Below, one piece after another: positions 1-7,996 of a stretch of 22,722 nt of DNA (position 1 is its first letter; the number at the start of each line of letters is the position of its first letter). Source of the DNA: Bog-473 sp052148295. GTDB taxonomy: Bacteria > Actinomycetota > Acidimicrobiia > Acidimicrobiales > RAAP-2. The stretch spans positions 1 through 22,722 of the forward strand of contig JBKQIP010000044.1 of assembly GCA_052148295.1 (NCBI GenBank), in the 5' to 3' direction. Position numbers and translations under genes: made by a program. The notes beneath the pieces are model-generated. The model did not search any database. It was not told the DNA's origin and saw only the letters and a program-made list of their open reading frames with translations.

Positions 1-771
1 GGGCAGTACCGCTACCCGATCGGGTACGGGGCCTACCTGATGTACGTGGGCATGTGGGCGCAGCGCTTCCTCTACGAGACGGGACAGGGCGCCGAGGATC
101 TGGGGGCAGTGGCCGTCAGCCAACGCACCTATGCCCAGGCCAATGAGCGGGCGGTGCTCCGTCAGCCCCTCGGGTTGGCCGAGTACCTGTCGGAGCCCTA
201 CGTGGTCGATCCGTTCCGCCGCTCTGATTGCACCATTGAGGTCGACGGGGCCTGTGCGGTGGTCGTGACGTCGTTGGAGCGGGCCCGCGACCTGCCCCAC
301 CCCCCTGCGGTGGTGGCTTCGGGTTGCTACCGGGCCGGCCCCCGTCCCGGGCTGGACATCGGTGACCATCTGCTCTGGGAGGACTACACGCGCAACTACA
401 CGACTTGGCTGCGGGACGAGCTGTTCGGACGGGCCGGCGTGCGCCAGGAGGACGTGGACGTGGCCGAGATCTACGACTGCTTCACCAGTACGGTCCTGAT
501 GGGCCTCGAGGGCCTGGGACTGTGCGAGCGGGGAGGGTCCGGAGCATTCGTGCGCTCGGGCGGGTGTGCGCTCGACGGGCGACTGCCCACCAATACCAGC
601 GGCGGTTTGCTGGCCGAAGGCTACCTGCACGGCATGAACACGGTGGCCGAGGCGGTCCTCCAGGTACAGGGACGCGGCGGTGCGCGGCAGGCGCCGCGGC
701 ACGACGTGGTCGTCGTCACGTCGGGGGCGCTCATGGATGGTTCGGCCCTGATCCTGACCACCGACCGCTAG
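1..771 (+). CDS. Thiolase-like / lipid-transfer (SCP-x, Ltp2-type) protein, 5' partial
   Basis: The frame is open from base 1, so the N-terminus lies outside the window; 256 codons remain. The C-terminal half carries the block PTNTSGGLLAEGYLHGMN, which in SCP-x/Ltp-type thiolase-like proteins replaces the GGxxxxGHPxG motif of true thiolases and keeps the histidine. It also has the usual YDCFTSTVLMGLEGLGLC segment. The usual C-terminal active-site cysteine motif is absent: the equivalent tail reads TSGALMDGSALIL. This fits the Ltp2/DitF-like branch, whose characterised members do retro-aldol cleavage of acyl-CoA side chains together with a DUF35 partner, better than a condensing thiolase. Any DUF35 partner would be outside the window. 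The ligase genes downstream point to CoA-linked catabolism. The family is secure; reaction and substrate are inferred. Confidence 0.85.
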   Translation, partial: GQYRYPIGYGAYLMYVGMWAQRFLYETGQGAEDLGAVAVSQRTYAQANERAVLRQPLGLAEYLSEPYVVDPFRRSDCTIEVDGACAVVVTSLERARDLPHPPAVVASGCYRAGPRPGLDIGDHLLWEDYTRNYTTWLRDELFGRAGVRQEDVDVAEIYDCFTSTVLMGLEGLGLCERGGSGAFVRSGGCALDGRLPTNTSGGLLAEGYLHGMNTVAEAVLQVQGRGGARQAPRHDVVVVTSGALMDGSALILTTDR

Positions 772-784
772 CTGGGTGGCGCGG

Positions 785-892
785 CGCCGTTCCCTGGACA
801 GCCGGCTCCACATGTACAACCATCGTCGGCAGCACGCGGCCATCGATGGTCCACCCATCAGGCGAATCGACAACGCGGTGGGGCAGACCAAC
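785..892 (+). mobile_element. Remnant of a transposase C-terminus (IS481/IS3-like integrase fold)
   Basis: Codons in this frame read SRLHMYNHRRQHAAIDGPPI followed by RRIDNAVGQTN. This resembles the extreme C-terminus of DDE transposases of the IS481/IS3 type (pattern W-L-x-x-Y-N-x-x-R-P-H-x-A-L-x-x-x-P-P-I-x-R). Only about 35 residues survive. No catalytic DDE residues, inverted repeats or target duplication are visible. The remnant lies in frame with the ligase that starts at 965, so an automatic caller could wrongly extend that ligase upstream to the GTG at 776. Assigned by eye from the motif. Confidence 0.55.
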
Positions 893-964
893 GAGCGGCC
901 GCGAGATGGGGGAGTACTCGGAGTGCCACACGACGCAGGTCTGTCCAACAGGAGCGAGCGGTCG

Positions 965-2626
965 ATGTTCCGCGACCTGGTGACCGAGCCCGAGCGTGCT
1001 GCCGCCTACCGCCGGGACGGGCGGTGGGACTCCTCGACCCTCTCGAGCCGGCTCGCAGCGGTGGCCGCGGCAGGCCCGGCGCGCCCGGCCGTCATCGACC
1101 GTGACGGGACGGCCGTCCACACCTACGCCGAGCTCGAGCGCGACGTCTCCCTGTTCGCCCTCTGGCTGGGTGACCGGGGAGTGGGCCGGGGCGACGTCGT
1201 GTCGATCCAGCTGCCCAACTGGTACGAGTTCGTGGTGATCGCACTGGCGACCCAACGGGTGGGCGGGATCATCAACCCCCTGCTCCCCATCTACCGGCGC
1301 CGCGAGCTGCTCCACGCCCTCACGGTCGCCCGGTCGAAGGTCCTGTGCACCCCGGCCCTCTACCGCGACCACGACCATCTCGTCGAGGCGCGGGCGGTCA
1401 TCGCGGGCTCGGTCCGTTCCACGGTGCACCTTGTGGTCGCCGAGGGGCGACCCGCCACGGCGGGGGCGATCGACGCCCCCACCGTCTGGTTCGCCGACAC
1501 GCTGGCCCGTGACAGGAATGGCGGGGCCGCAGCGGTGGCCGCGGCACGTCACCGGGACGAACGGCCCGACATGGTCTCCGAGTTGATCTTCACGTCGGGG
1601 ACCGAAGCGGCCCCCAAGGCGATCATGCACACCGAGGAGACGGCCAACTTCAGCGTCCGGGTGGCACGGCAGGATCTCGGGCTCGACGACGCCGATGTGG
1701 TGTGGATGCCGTCGCCCATCGGGCACTCGACCGGCTTCAACTACGGGGTCCGCCTGGCCATCTACCACGGGTTGGCGCTGGTGCTCCAGGACCGCTGGGA
1801 CGCGGCGGTGGCCTGCGACCTGATCGCCGCCCACCGGGCCAGCTACACCCTGGCCTCCACGACCTTCCTGCAGGACGTGGTGGCCGAGGCCGAGCACCGG
1901 GGAGGTGATCACCTCAGGTCCATGACCAGGTTCGGCTGCGGCGGCGCGCCGGTCCCGCCTGAGCTCGTGCGGCGTGCCGCGGCGTGCGGGATCGGGGTCC
2001 TTCGCCTGTACGGGTCGACCGAAGTGTTGGTAGCCACCTGGAACCGGCCCACCAGCCCGGTCGACAAAGCCACCGGCACCGACGGAGTGGCGCTCACCGG
2101 CGTCGAGGTCGAGCTGCGTGACGACGGTGAGTGCGTCTGCCCCCCCGGCGTGGCCGGGGAGATTCTCGTACGAGGGCCCAATACCTGTGTCGGCTTCTAC
2201 CGCGACCCCGAGCGAACTTCCGCCACCTTCGCCCCCGGCGGGTGGGTGCGATCCGGTGATCTGGCCACGATGGACGAGGAGGGCTATCTGACGGTGGTCG
2301 GTCGCAAGAAGGAGATCATCATCCGGGGTGGACTGAACATCACGCCACGGGAGATCGAGGACCTCCTCCTGAACTTCCCCGAGGTCGATCGGGCGGCGGT
2401 GGTCGGACTTCCTCACAAGAGGCTGGGCGAGCGCGTTTGCGCGTGTGTGGTGCTGGCGCCCGGAACTGAGTTGGAGTTCGTCACCATGGTCGAGCGCCTC
2501 CGTGCCATCGGGGTGGCCACGTACAAGTTGCCCGAACAGCTCGAGATCCTCGACTCCCTTCCCCTGACCGCATCGGGCAAGACCAAGAAGTTCGAGATCA
2601 TCGAATGCCTCGTGGGCAACGACTGA
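965..2626 (+). CDS. AMP-dependent acyl-CoA synthetase/ligase (ANL superfamily)
   Basis: A 553-residue ligase that would activate a carboxylic acid through an acyl-adenylate to the CoA thioester. Visible ANL motifs are the P-loop TSGTEAAPK (residues 210-218, canonical TSGTTGxPK), YGSTE at about 349, the hinge and core block GDLATMDEEGYLTVVGRKKE, GGLNITPREIED, and the C-terminal catalytic lysine in TASGKTKK (about Lys539). The P-loop has glutamate-alanine where most members have threonine-glycine. The ATG at 965 is chosen because GGAG lies 10 nt upstream at 951-954 and the homologous region begins there; the in-frame GTG at 776 would add a transposase remnant. The next ligase begins 2 nt after the stop, so the two are surely co-transcribed. 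Cyclohexanecarboxylate- or benzoate-type ligases are plausible relatives. The substrate is unknown. Confidence 0.9.
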   Translation: MFRDLVTEPERAAAYRRDGRWDSSTLSSRLAAVAAAGPARPAVIDRDGTAVHTYAELERDVSLFALWLGDRGVGRGDVVSIQLPNWYEFVVIALATQRVGGIINPLLPIYRRRELLHALTVARSKVLCTPALYRDHDHLVEARAVIAGSVRSTVHLVVAEGRPATAGAIDAPTVWFADTLARDRNGGAAAVAAARHRDERPDMVSELIFTSGTEAAPKAIMHTEETANFSVRVARQDLGLDDADVVWMPSPIGHSTGFNYGVRLAIYHGLALVLQDRWDAAVACDLIAAHRASYTLASTTFLQDVVAEAEHRGGDHLRSMTRFGCGGAPVPPELVRRAAACGIGVLRLYGSTEVLVATWNRPTSPVDKATGTDGVALTGVEVELRDDGECVCPPGVAGEILVRGPNTCVGFYRDPERTSATFAPGGWVRSGDLATMDEEGYLTVVGRKKEIIIRGGLNITPREIEDLLLNFPEVDRAAVVGLPHKRLGERVCACVVLAPGTELEFVTMVERLRAIGVATYKLPEQLEILDSLPLTASGKTKKFEIIECLVGND

Positions 2627-2628
2627 AG

Positions 2629-4338
2629 ATGTTCGACCAATCGGACATCGAGGCCTACGTGGACGCGGGCTGGTGGGGCACCCGCACCTTGGCCCACGTC
2701 GTGGCCGGCCATGCCGCGTCCCGTCCCGACCAACCGGCGTACATCGAGGCCGGCCCGTCGGTGGGCCGGGCGCTGACCTGGGCCCACTACGACCGGCGCT
2801 CGTCGGAACTGGCCGCCGTCCTGGTGCGCGCCGGGCTCGACTCCGGTGCCAAGGTGGGGGTGATCCTGCCGGACGGGGCGACGGTGCACACGGTCTTCCT
2901 GGCCGCCGAGAAGGCGGGACTGGTGGTGGTCGGGGTGGGGTCGCGTGCCGGACTGGCCGAGATACGCCATCTCCTGCGCCGGACCGGCGTGGCGGCACTG
3001 ATCACCCACGAGCACCACCAGGAGCGCCCGGCCGGCGAACTGGTGGCGTCGTTGCGCGCGGACGACGTGCGGGGGTTGCGGCACATCGTGGTGCCCGACG
3101 TGCTGTCAGCCGGAGCGGCGACGGCGGTGATCGACGGGATCCCCGTCCCGCCACCCGACGAAGGCGAGGCGGCCCGGCTCCTGACCGGCCGGGCCCTCGG
3201 ACCCGATGATCTCTTCATGCTCAACTCCACCTCGGGCACCACCGGGTTGCCCAAATGTGTGATGCACACGGCGAACCGCTGGTTCTACTTCCACCAGTTG
3301 GCCGTGCACGCGGGCCAGCTCACGCCCGAGGACGTCTTCTTCAGCGCGGTGCCGGCCCCTTTCGGGTTCGGGCTGTGGACGGCGCACTTCTCGCCGAGCG
3401 TGCTCGGCTGTCCGACCGTCGTCATCCCCAGATTCGAGGTCGAGGAGGTGCTCCTCGCCATGGCCACTCACCGGGTATCGGTGCTGGCCTGCGTGAGCAC
3501 CCAGTTCATCATGATGCTGAACTCACCCCGCCTGGACGGGCTGGACCTGACGTCGCTGCGCGTCCTGTTTACCGGAGGCGAAGCCGTTCCCTTTGCCCGC
3601 GCGGCGGAGTTCGAGGAGCGTACGGGCGCCAAGGTGCTCCAGTTCTACGGCTCCAACGAAACGGGTGCACTCAGCGGGACGACGCTTACCGATTCGCGTG
3701 AACAACGCCTCGGCACGGCGGGCCGGATCATCGACGCGATGCACGTGCGGGTCCTCGGCGATGGGGGCGCTCCCGTGACGACATCACCGCGGGTGGGTGT
3801 GCCGGCGTGCAAGGGACCGGCGACCTGCGTCGCCTACTACGACGACGACGCCGCCAACGCCGAGCTGTTCACCGAGGACGGCTGGATGCGCATGGGCGAC
3901 GTCGTCGAGATCGACGACTCCGGCTACCTGCGGGTCGTCGGCCGCACGTCGGACATCATCATCCGGGGTGGGAAGAACATCAGTGCACCAGCACTCGAAG
4001 CGGAGATCTCCGAGCATCCCGATGTGGCGCTGGTCGCCGCCGTCTCCATGCCCGACGAGATCTTCGGGGAGAGGGTCTGCATCTACGTGTCGACGCGGGG
4101 CGACGTCCCTGTCACCCTGTCGGACATCACCACCTTCCTGGCCACCCGCGGGGTGAGTCGGGAGTGGTATCCCGAGCGGCTGGTCCAGCTCGATGACCTG
4201 CCCCGCTCATCGGGGGACAAGGTGGCCAAGGGCGAGCTGCGGGCCGATATCAGACGACGCCTGGCGGCCGAGCCGGCGTCCGGAGGGCACCCCTCAGACG
4301 ATGGTCGGGCCTCCGTCGACCACCACCGGCATGGTTGA
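2629..4338 (+). CDS. AMP-dependent acyl-CoA synthetase / aryl-acid adenylating ligase
   Basis: Second ANL ligase of the pair, 569 residues. The N-terminus FDQSDIEAYVDAGWWGTRTL is typical of aryl-acid adenylating and related ligases. Motifs are TSGTTGLPK (residues 201-209), YGSNETG in place of the usual YGxTE, MGDVVEIDDSGYLRVVGRTS, GGKNISAPALEAE, and the C-terminal lysine in SSGDKVAKGELR. The threonine-to-asparagine change in YGxTE is visible but its effect is unknown. The ATG at 2629 is preferred to an in-frame ATG at 2605, which would overlap the upstream gene; no strong ribosome site is seen, which suits translational coupling. The last 25 or so residues are a low-complexity polar tail. Having two different ligases side by side suggests sequential or alternative acid substrates in one pathway (inference). 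Confidence 0.9.
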   Translation: MFDQSDIEAYVDAGWWGTRTLAHVVAGHAASRPDQPAYIEAGPSVGRALTWAHYDRRSSELAAVLVRAGLDSGAKVGVILPDGATVHTVFLAAEKAGLVVVGVGSRAGLAEIRHLLRRTGVAALITHEHHQERPAGELVASLRADDVRGLRHIVVPDVLSAGAATAVIDGIPVPPPDEGEAARLLTGRALGPDDLFMLNSTSGTTGLPKCVMHTANRWFYFHQLAVHAGQLTPEDVFFSAVPAPFGFGLWTAHFSPSVLGCPTVVIPRFEVEEVLLAMATHRVSVLACVSTQFIMMLNSPRLDGLDLTSLRVLFTGGEAVPFARAAEFEERTGAKVLQFYGSNETGALSGTTLTDSREQRLGTAGRIIDAMHVRVLGDGGAPVTTSPRVGVPACKGPATCVAYYDDDAANAELFTEDGWMRMGDVVEIDDSGYLRVVGRTSDIIIRGGKNISAPALEAEISEHPDVALVAAVSMPDEIFGERVCIYVSTRGDVPVTLSDITTFLATRGVSREWYPERLVQLDDLPRSSGDKVAKGELRADIRRRLAAEPASGGHPSDDGRASVDHHRHG

Positions 4339-4358
4339 GTAGAGCGCCGAGGCCACGG

Positions 4359-5297
4359 TCACCCCCAGCCTTCGATCGCCCCGATACCCAGCCGCTCGAT
4401 GGTGTCGAGCAGGGGTGGGATGCTCGCGTCGGGCACCGGCAGCTGGGGCAGGCGGGGAAAGCCGCCGGGCAGCCCGAGCGCATTGAGGGCGGCCTTGGTG
4501 GCCCGTATCCCGCCGGCGGCAGAAACGGTGCCCGACAGCCGGAGCAGTTTTCCGTAGAGGTCGGCCATGCGCCACGCGTCGTTTTCCCGGTAGGCGTTGA
4601 TCACCCCGACGCAGAGCGTGGGCGCCAGGTTGCCCTCGGAGTTCAGGTACCCGGTGCCGCCGAGCGAGAGCGCGGTCAGCGCCAGATGGGGCCCGCCGAC
4701 GTGGATCTCCAACCGGCGCCCCAGCGCATCGATAACGGCGCTGAGGTAGCCCAGGTCCTGGTGACTGAGGTTGATCCCGATCAGGTGGTCGAACCGATCG
4801 GCGAACTCGATCAGCATGGGTACCGGCACTTGATAGCCGACCGATTGATGGGTGGAGAGCACGGCGGGGAAGTCGATCGCCCGCAACACGTCATCGAAGT
4901 ACCGGTGGATCTCGTCCCGCGTCGGCCGGTGGCCGTGCCCCTGGTCCAGGGAGTAGATCTGGGCGGCGTCGACGCCGATGCCGCTGACCATCTCGAGATA
5001 CTCGATCATGTCGAGCGACGTGCGCGGTTCGACGCCCATGGCGCGAACCGGCACCTTCCCCTGCAGTTCTTCCACGCCGATCTGCAGCAACCGCCTCGTC
5101 TCGTCCGGCGAGAGCACGTAACCTTCGCCGCTGCCACCGCCCCCCAGGTAGACGCCGATACCGGCAGTGGCCATGCGCCTGAGGTGCCCGCGCAGGGCGA
5201 CCTCGTCCACGGCACCGTCTTCGGTGAAGGGCGTGATGCTGACGACAAAGGTGCTGGCGCGGCTCCGGTCGACCGGGTCCGTGCTTCCCGCCGCCAA
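4359..5297 (-). CDS. DapA/DHDPS-superfamily protein lacking the Schiff-base lysine
   Basis: A 312-residue TIM-barrel protein of the dihydrodipicolinate synthase/N-acetylneuraminate lyase family. Recognisable parts are VVSITPFTEDGAVDEVALRGHL at the N-terminus, GGGGSGEGYVLSPDE (residues 52-66, the GTTGE region), and the tail ATKAALNALGLPGGFPRLP. The two residues that define catalysis seem changed: the YNxPxRTG tyrosine region reads LSTHQSVGYQVP, and the lysine of GIKExxGD is Asn176 in LIGINLSHQDL. A standard aldolase using a lysine imine is therefore unlikely. The start is a TTG, with GGGAG about 12 nt upstream inside the end of the preceding gene. It lies 3 nt after the amidohydrolase stop, so the two form an operon. 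Function unknown; a role in the same catabolic route is inferred from position only. Confidence 0.85.
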   Translation of the reverse strand: MAAGSTDPVDRSRASTFVVSITPFTEDGAVDEVALRGHLRRMATAGIGVYLGGGGSGEGYVLSPDETRRLLQIGVEELQGKVPVRAMGVEPRTSLDMIEYLEMVSGIGVDAAQIYSLDQGHGHRPTRDEIHRYFDDVLRAIDFPAVLSTHQSVGYQVPVPMLIEFADRFDHLIGINLSHQDLGYLSAVIDALGRRLEIHVGGPHLALTALSLGGTGYLNSEGNLAPTLCVGVINAYRENDAWRMADLYGKLLRLSGTVSAAGGIRATKAALNALGLPGGFPRLPQLPVPDASIPPLLDTIERLGIGAIEGWG

Positions 5298-5300
5298 GGG

Positions 5301-6431
5301 TCAGGCGCTCCCGACCTGGTCGAACTTGAAGAGCTTGAGGGAATTGCCACACAGGATGGCATGCTTCTCATCGGGAGGAACGTCCGCGAACGTGGCGTTG
5401 ATGGTCTTCCACGACAGCGGCCAGTCCGTCGTGATGTGGGGGTAGTCGCTCGACCAGAGCATGCGGTGCACACCGACGCGGGCGCGATTGTCGACGGCGA
5501 AGGGATCGGTGATGAACGAGGCGGGAAAGAACTCCTGCATGTACTCGCTGGGCAGACGGGTCAGCTTCGAGTCGCGCAGGGACGCCCTGCGGTGGCGCAG
5601 GAAGTTGTCGTCGCATTGGCTCTCGAAGTACGGGATCCACCCGCAATCGACCTCAATGAACGGGATGCGAAGTTTGGGAAACCGGTCGAGTACCCCGGCG
5701 AAGATGAACTGCAGCATCCGCTTCGGTGCGTCATAGAAGTGGCCGGTGCCCGGAAGATTCGTGGCCACCGTACGCCGGCCCATCTTCCCCTCGACCAGGC
5801 CCACATGGATGGTGAGTGGCTTGCCGCTGGCCTCGATCGCCTCCCAGACTGCATCGTCCCCGGGTGTGATGGACGGCTCCCCGCTCGGGTAGCGCTGCAT
5901 GAGGAAGGCCACGAACCCGGGCATCCCCGAGAGCCTCTCAATCTCCTTGAGGCATCCCTCGACCCCACGATTCGGGAGCAGTGCAGTACCGCCGAGCCGA
6001 TCAGGGGCGGTCGAGCAGAACTCGGACATGAAGTCGTTGTATGCCCGGATCATCTCATGGTGGAGGTCGGCGTCCTCGTGGCCGGCCACGAACGTGCGCG
6101 GGTTGTTGGACCCGAAGATCAGCTCGGCATCGACCCCGTCCTCCTGCATCTCCTTGACCCGGGCGACCGGGTCGTAGCTGCCGGGATTGATGTCATCGTA
6201 GGTACACCATTGGCCCATGTCCTCGGGACGGCGCCCCGCCGTCGCACCCCAGCTGAAGGGGAGCGTGGTGTCGTAGCCCGGGAACACCCACCCGTCCCCC
6301 TCAGGCAGCCGGTCCACACGCGGCACCCGGTCCCTGTCCTTCGTGGCCACCCGCGACGTCCACACGTCCCGAGGCTCGTTGAGGTGCCCATCGGCCGAGA
6401 TGAGCGTGTACTTCGTCGTTGATTCTGCCAT
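5301..6431 (-). CDS. Amidohydrolase-2 family metal-dependent hydrolase/decarboxylase (ACMSD-like)
   Basis: A 376-residue protein of the amidohydrolase-2 (ACMSD-related) TIM-barrel family, which contains decarboxylases, hydratases and hydrolases acting on aromatic or cyclic acids. The N-terminus TLISADGHLNEPRDVW is the actinobacterial variant of the first metal-binding motif. Other expected elements are the LTIHVG histidine (about residue 205), IEVDCGWIPYFE, and the C-terminal WSSDYPH aspartate-histidine block. The ATG at 6431 is selected over an upstream in-frame start at 6497: AGGGAG sits 9 nt before it, and the likely promoter (6498-6526) would leave 6497 outside the transcript. It is first in a two-gene unit with the DapA-like gene. 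Substrate unknown; aromatic-acid chemistry is a reasonable guess given the neighbouring ligases. Confidence 0.88.
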   Translation of the reverse strand: MAESTTKYTLISADGHLNEPRDVWTSRVATKDRDRVPRVDRLPEGDGWVFPGYDTTLPFSWGATAGRRPEDMGQWCTYDDINPGSYDPVARVKEMQEDGVDAELIFGSNNPRTFVAGHEDADLHHEMIRAYNDFMSEFCSTAPDRLGGTALLPNRGVEGCLKEIERLSGMPGFVAFLMQRYPSGEPSITPGDDAVWEAIEASGKPLTIHVGLVEGKMGRRTVATNLPGTGHFYDAPKRMLQFIFAGVLDRFPKLRIPFIEVDCGWIPYFESQCDDNFLRHRRASLRDSKLTRLPSEYMQEFFPASFITDPFAVDNRARVGVHRMLWSSDYPHITTDWPLSWKTINATFADVPPDEKHAILCGNSLKLFKFDQVGSA

Positions 6432-6497
6432 GGCGGATCGCTCCCTATGGGTGGTCGCACGGCAGCGTCCTGACCCCACCGCTACCACTGCACGCAA

Positions 6498-6526
6498 AAG
6501 CTAGAGGTGCCCTCAGCTGGGGTCAA
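6498..6526 (-). promoter_or_regulatory. Probable sigma70-type promoter of the amidohydrolase operon
   Basis: Read on the minus strand: TTGACC (6526-6521), a 17-nt spacer, then TAGCTT (6503-6498). This matches the -35 consensus at five of six bases and the TANNNT -10 pattern at ideal spacing. Transcription would begin near 6490, giving a leader of about 60 nt before the ATG at 6431. Confidence 0.55.
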
Positions 6527-6778
6527 GGGAACCACACTCCGGAGCTTCTTCCCGGACTGGCCAGGGCTGGCGGTCGATCGAGCGCCGTGTCGTTGTGGAC
6601 AGGGGACCAAATGATCACCTCTCTCGGCAAGTGTCGGCACGGAAGGAGTCGAGAGCACCGCGACGCGAAAATGATGGCCACCGACGGAGACATCGGAACT
6701 CCGGCGCACTGTATCCTTCGTTGACCGACCACAGAGAAGGTACGGACGCCGCACCACCTCGGTTTTGGCGCCGACGGG

Positions 6779-6784
6779 TACAGT
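6779..6784 (+). promoter_or_regulatory. -10 box of a near-leaderless promoter for the SDR gene
   Basis: TACAGT lies 8 nt before the ATG at 6793, and no Shine-Dalgarno sequence is present. This predicts a transcript with almost no leader. No good -35 hexamer is seen. Confidence 0.4.
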
Positions 6785-6792
6785 GACCGACC

Positions 6793-7596
6793 ATGGGATC
6801 GCTCGACGGGAAGGTCGCTCTCATCACCGGAGCAGCGCGAGGTCAGGGAAGGGCGCATGCACTCGCGTTGGCGTCCGAAGGGGCCGACATTGTGGCGTGG
6901 GACGTGCCGGGGCCGATGTCATCGCTCACCTATGCACTCGGCACGCAGGAGGATCTCGACCTCACGGCCCAACTGGTGAACGAGAGAGGTCGCCGGTGCC
7001 TCCCCCGGTCGGTCGACGTGAGCGACGCGCGCCAGGTCGATGCGGGGGTCGAGCACACGTTGGAGGAGTTCGGCCGCCTCGACATTGCGCTGGCCAACGC
7101 CGGCATCGTCACCATTGGCCCGTTTGTCGATGTCACCGACGAGGCGTGGGACGAGATGCTCGCTACCAACCTCACCGGGGTGTTCACGACGCTCCGGGCA
7201 GTGTTGCCTCCCATGTTGGAACAGCGTTGGGGTCGGATCGTGGTCACTGCGTCGATGGGCGGCCGTATGGGGATCAAGGGCCAATCGGCCTACAACGCCA
7301 CCAAGTGGGGCGTCATCGGCCTGGCCAAGTCCTTGGCCCTCGAGGTGGCGAACGACGGGATCACCGTTAACGTCGTGTGCCCCTGCGCGGTGCGCACCCC
7401 GATGCTGCAGCCCGACCCTGACCGCGAGGTACCTGACGAAGTCGTTCGGCGGTTCACGCGCAGCAATCCGATCGCCAAGCCTTGGATCGAAGCCGAGGAC
7501 GTCACCCGCGCCGTGATGTACTTGGTCCAAGACCCCGGGGTGCTGACCGGTACGATCATGGAGGTCAGCCTCGGTTCCAGCGCTCGAATGCCCTGA
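6793..7596 (+). CDS. Short-chain dehydrogenase, mycofactocin-coupled type
   Basis: A 267-residue SDR. The nucleotide-binding motif TGAARGQGR is at residues 12-20, with catalytic Asn126 (NLTGV), Ser154 (TASMGG), Tyr167 and Lys171 (YNATK). GAARGQGR, followed by an insertion after beta-2 (WDVPGPMSSLTYALGTQEDL) and then ANAGI, is the signature I know from SDRs that hold a non-exchangeable NAD cofactor and pass electrons to mycofactocin. If so, the enzyme would oxidise an alcohol or carbinol and need mycofactocin made elsewhere in the genome. The ATG at 6793 has no ribosome site but a -10 box just upstream. It is a single-gene unit, convergent with the GntR gene. The SDR call is certain; mycofactocin dependence is probable. 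Confidence 0.92.
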   Translation: MGSLDGKVALITGAARGQGRAHALALASEGADIVAWDVPGPMSSLTYALGTQEDLDLTAQLVNERGRRCLPRSVDVSDARQVDAGVEHTLEEFGRLDIALANAGIVTIGPFVDVTDEAWDEMLATNLTGVFTTLRAVLPPMLEQRWGRIVVTASMGGRMGIKGQSAYNATKWGVIGLAKSLALEVANDGITVNVVCPCAVRTPMLQPDPDREVPDEVVRRFTRSNPIAKPWIEAEDVTRAVMYLVQDPGVLTGTIMEVSLGSSARMP

Positions 7597-7601
7597 GACG
7601 A

Positions 7602-7617
7602 CGCGAAGAGGTTCGCG
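7602..7617. terminator. Small hairpin between convergent genes
   Basis: CGCGAA (7602-7607), loop GAGG, TTCGCG (7612-7617): a perfect 6-bp stem with a 4-nt loop, placed between the stops of the SDR (7596) and GntR (7621) genes. There is no T-tract, as is common in actinobacteria. It could serve both strands. Confidence 0.4.
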
Positions 7618-7620
7618 CCC

Positions 7621-7983
7621 CTAGGGAAGCTGCTCGATGAGACGGATGAGCTCGTCGCGACGGTAGCCGTTCTGACGTGCGAATTCGATGAGATCGTGGG
7701 CCCGCTGCAGCACGGCGCTCTTGGTGGGCGCCCCGCCCACAACGGTGACCCCTCGACCTCGCCGCAACTCGAGCAGTCCCTCTGCGCGGAGCAGCCGCAA
7801 GGCCCGGAGCACGGTGTTGGTGTTCACCCCGAGCACCGCGGCCAGATCCCGGGCTGGCGGGAGGCGTTGCCCCGGCCCAATCTCGCCGTCCGCAATGGCC
7901 CTGCGGATCTCCGCGGCTACTTGGTCGTGCAGCAGTGTCGACTCCGTCCGGTCGATGTTGACATCCAGGTTGGTGACGGCCAT
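7621..7983 (-). CDS. GntR-family transcriptional regulator, short YtrA-like type
   Basis: A 120-residue protein with an N-terminal winged helix-turn-helix (about residues 18-83: LHDQVAAEIRRAIADGEIGP, GQRLPPARDLAAVLGVNTNT, VLRALRLLRAEGLLELRRGR) and a short C-terminal helical tail with no large ligand domain. That size and layout fit the YtrA subfamily, which usually represses a neighbouring membrane or ABC-transport operon and itself. No transporter is adjacent here. The divergent neighbour is a membrane-anchored beta-propeller protein, and a perfect palindrome (7997-8014) lies between them. The ATG at 7983 lacks a clear ribosome site; a TACTCT box ends 13 nt before it, so the leader would be very short. 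Autoregulation through the palindrome is inferred. Confidence 0.9.
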   Translation of the reverse strand: MAVTNLDVNIDRTESTLLHDQVAAEIRRAIADGEIGPGQRLPPARDLAAVLGVNTNTVLRALRLLRAEGLLELRRGRGVTVVGGAPTKSAVLQRAHDLIEFARQNGYRRDELIRLIEQLP

Positions 7984-7996
7984 AGTTGTGCTACTT

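Larger units (their letters stand above)
6432..6792. other. Divergent intergenic region, 361 nt
   Basis: It separates the amidohydrolase operon (minus strand) from the SDR gene (plus strand). The left part holds the amidohydrolase leader and promoter; the right end holds the SDR -10 box. I see no convincing gene, repeat or RNA structure in the middle part (about 6530-6775). Confidence 0.6.

Noticed and set aside
776..964. Upstream GTG start at 776 for the first ligase
   Set aside because: The added 63 residues contain a transposase-like tail and no ligase sequence; a ribosome site precedes the ATG at 965.
731..2998. A 755-codon open frame on the minus strand
   Set aside because: It is antisense to the two well-supported ligase genes; the Pro/Arg/Gly-rich translation is typical of a GC shadow frame.
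4335..6422. A 695-codon open frame on the plus strand
   Set aside because: It is antisense to the DapA-like and amidohydrolase genes, which have clear motifs and a promoter.
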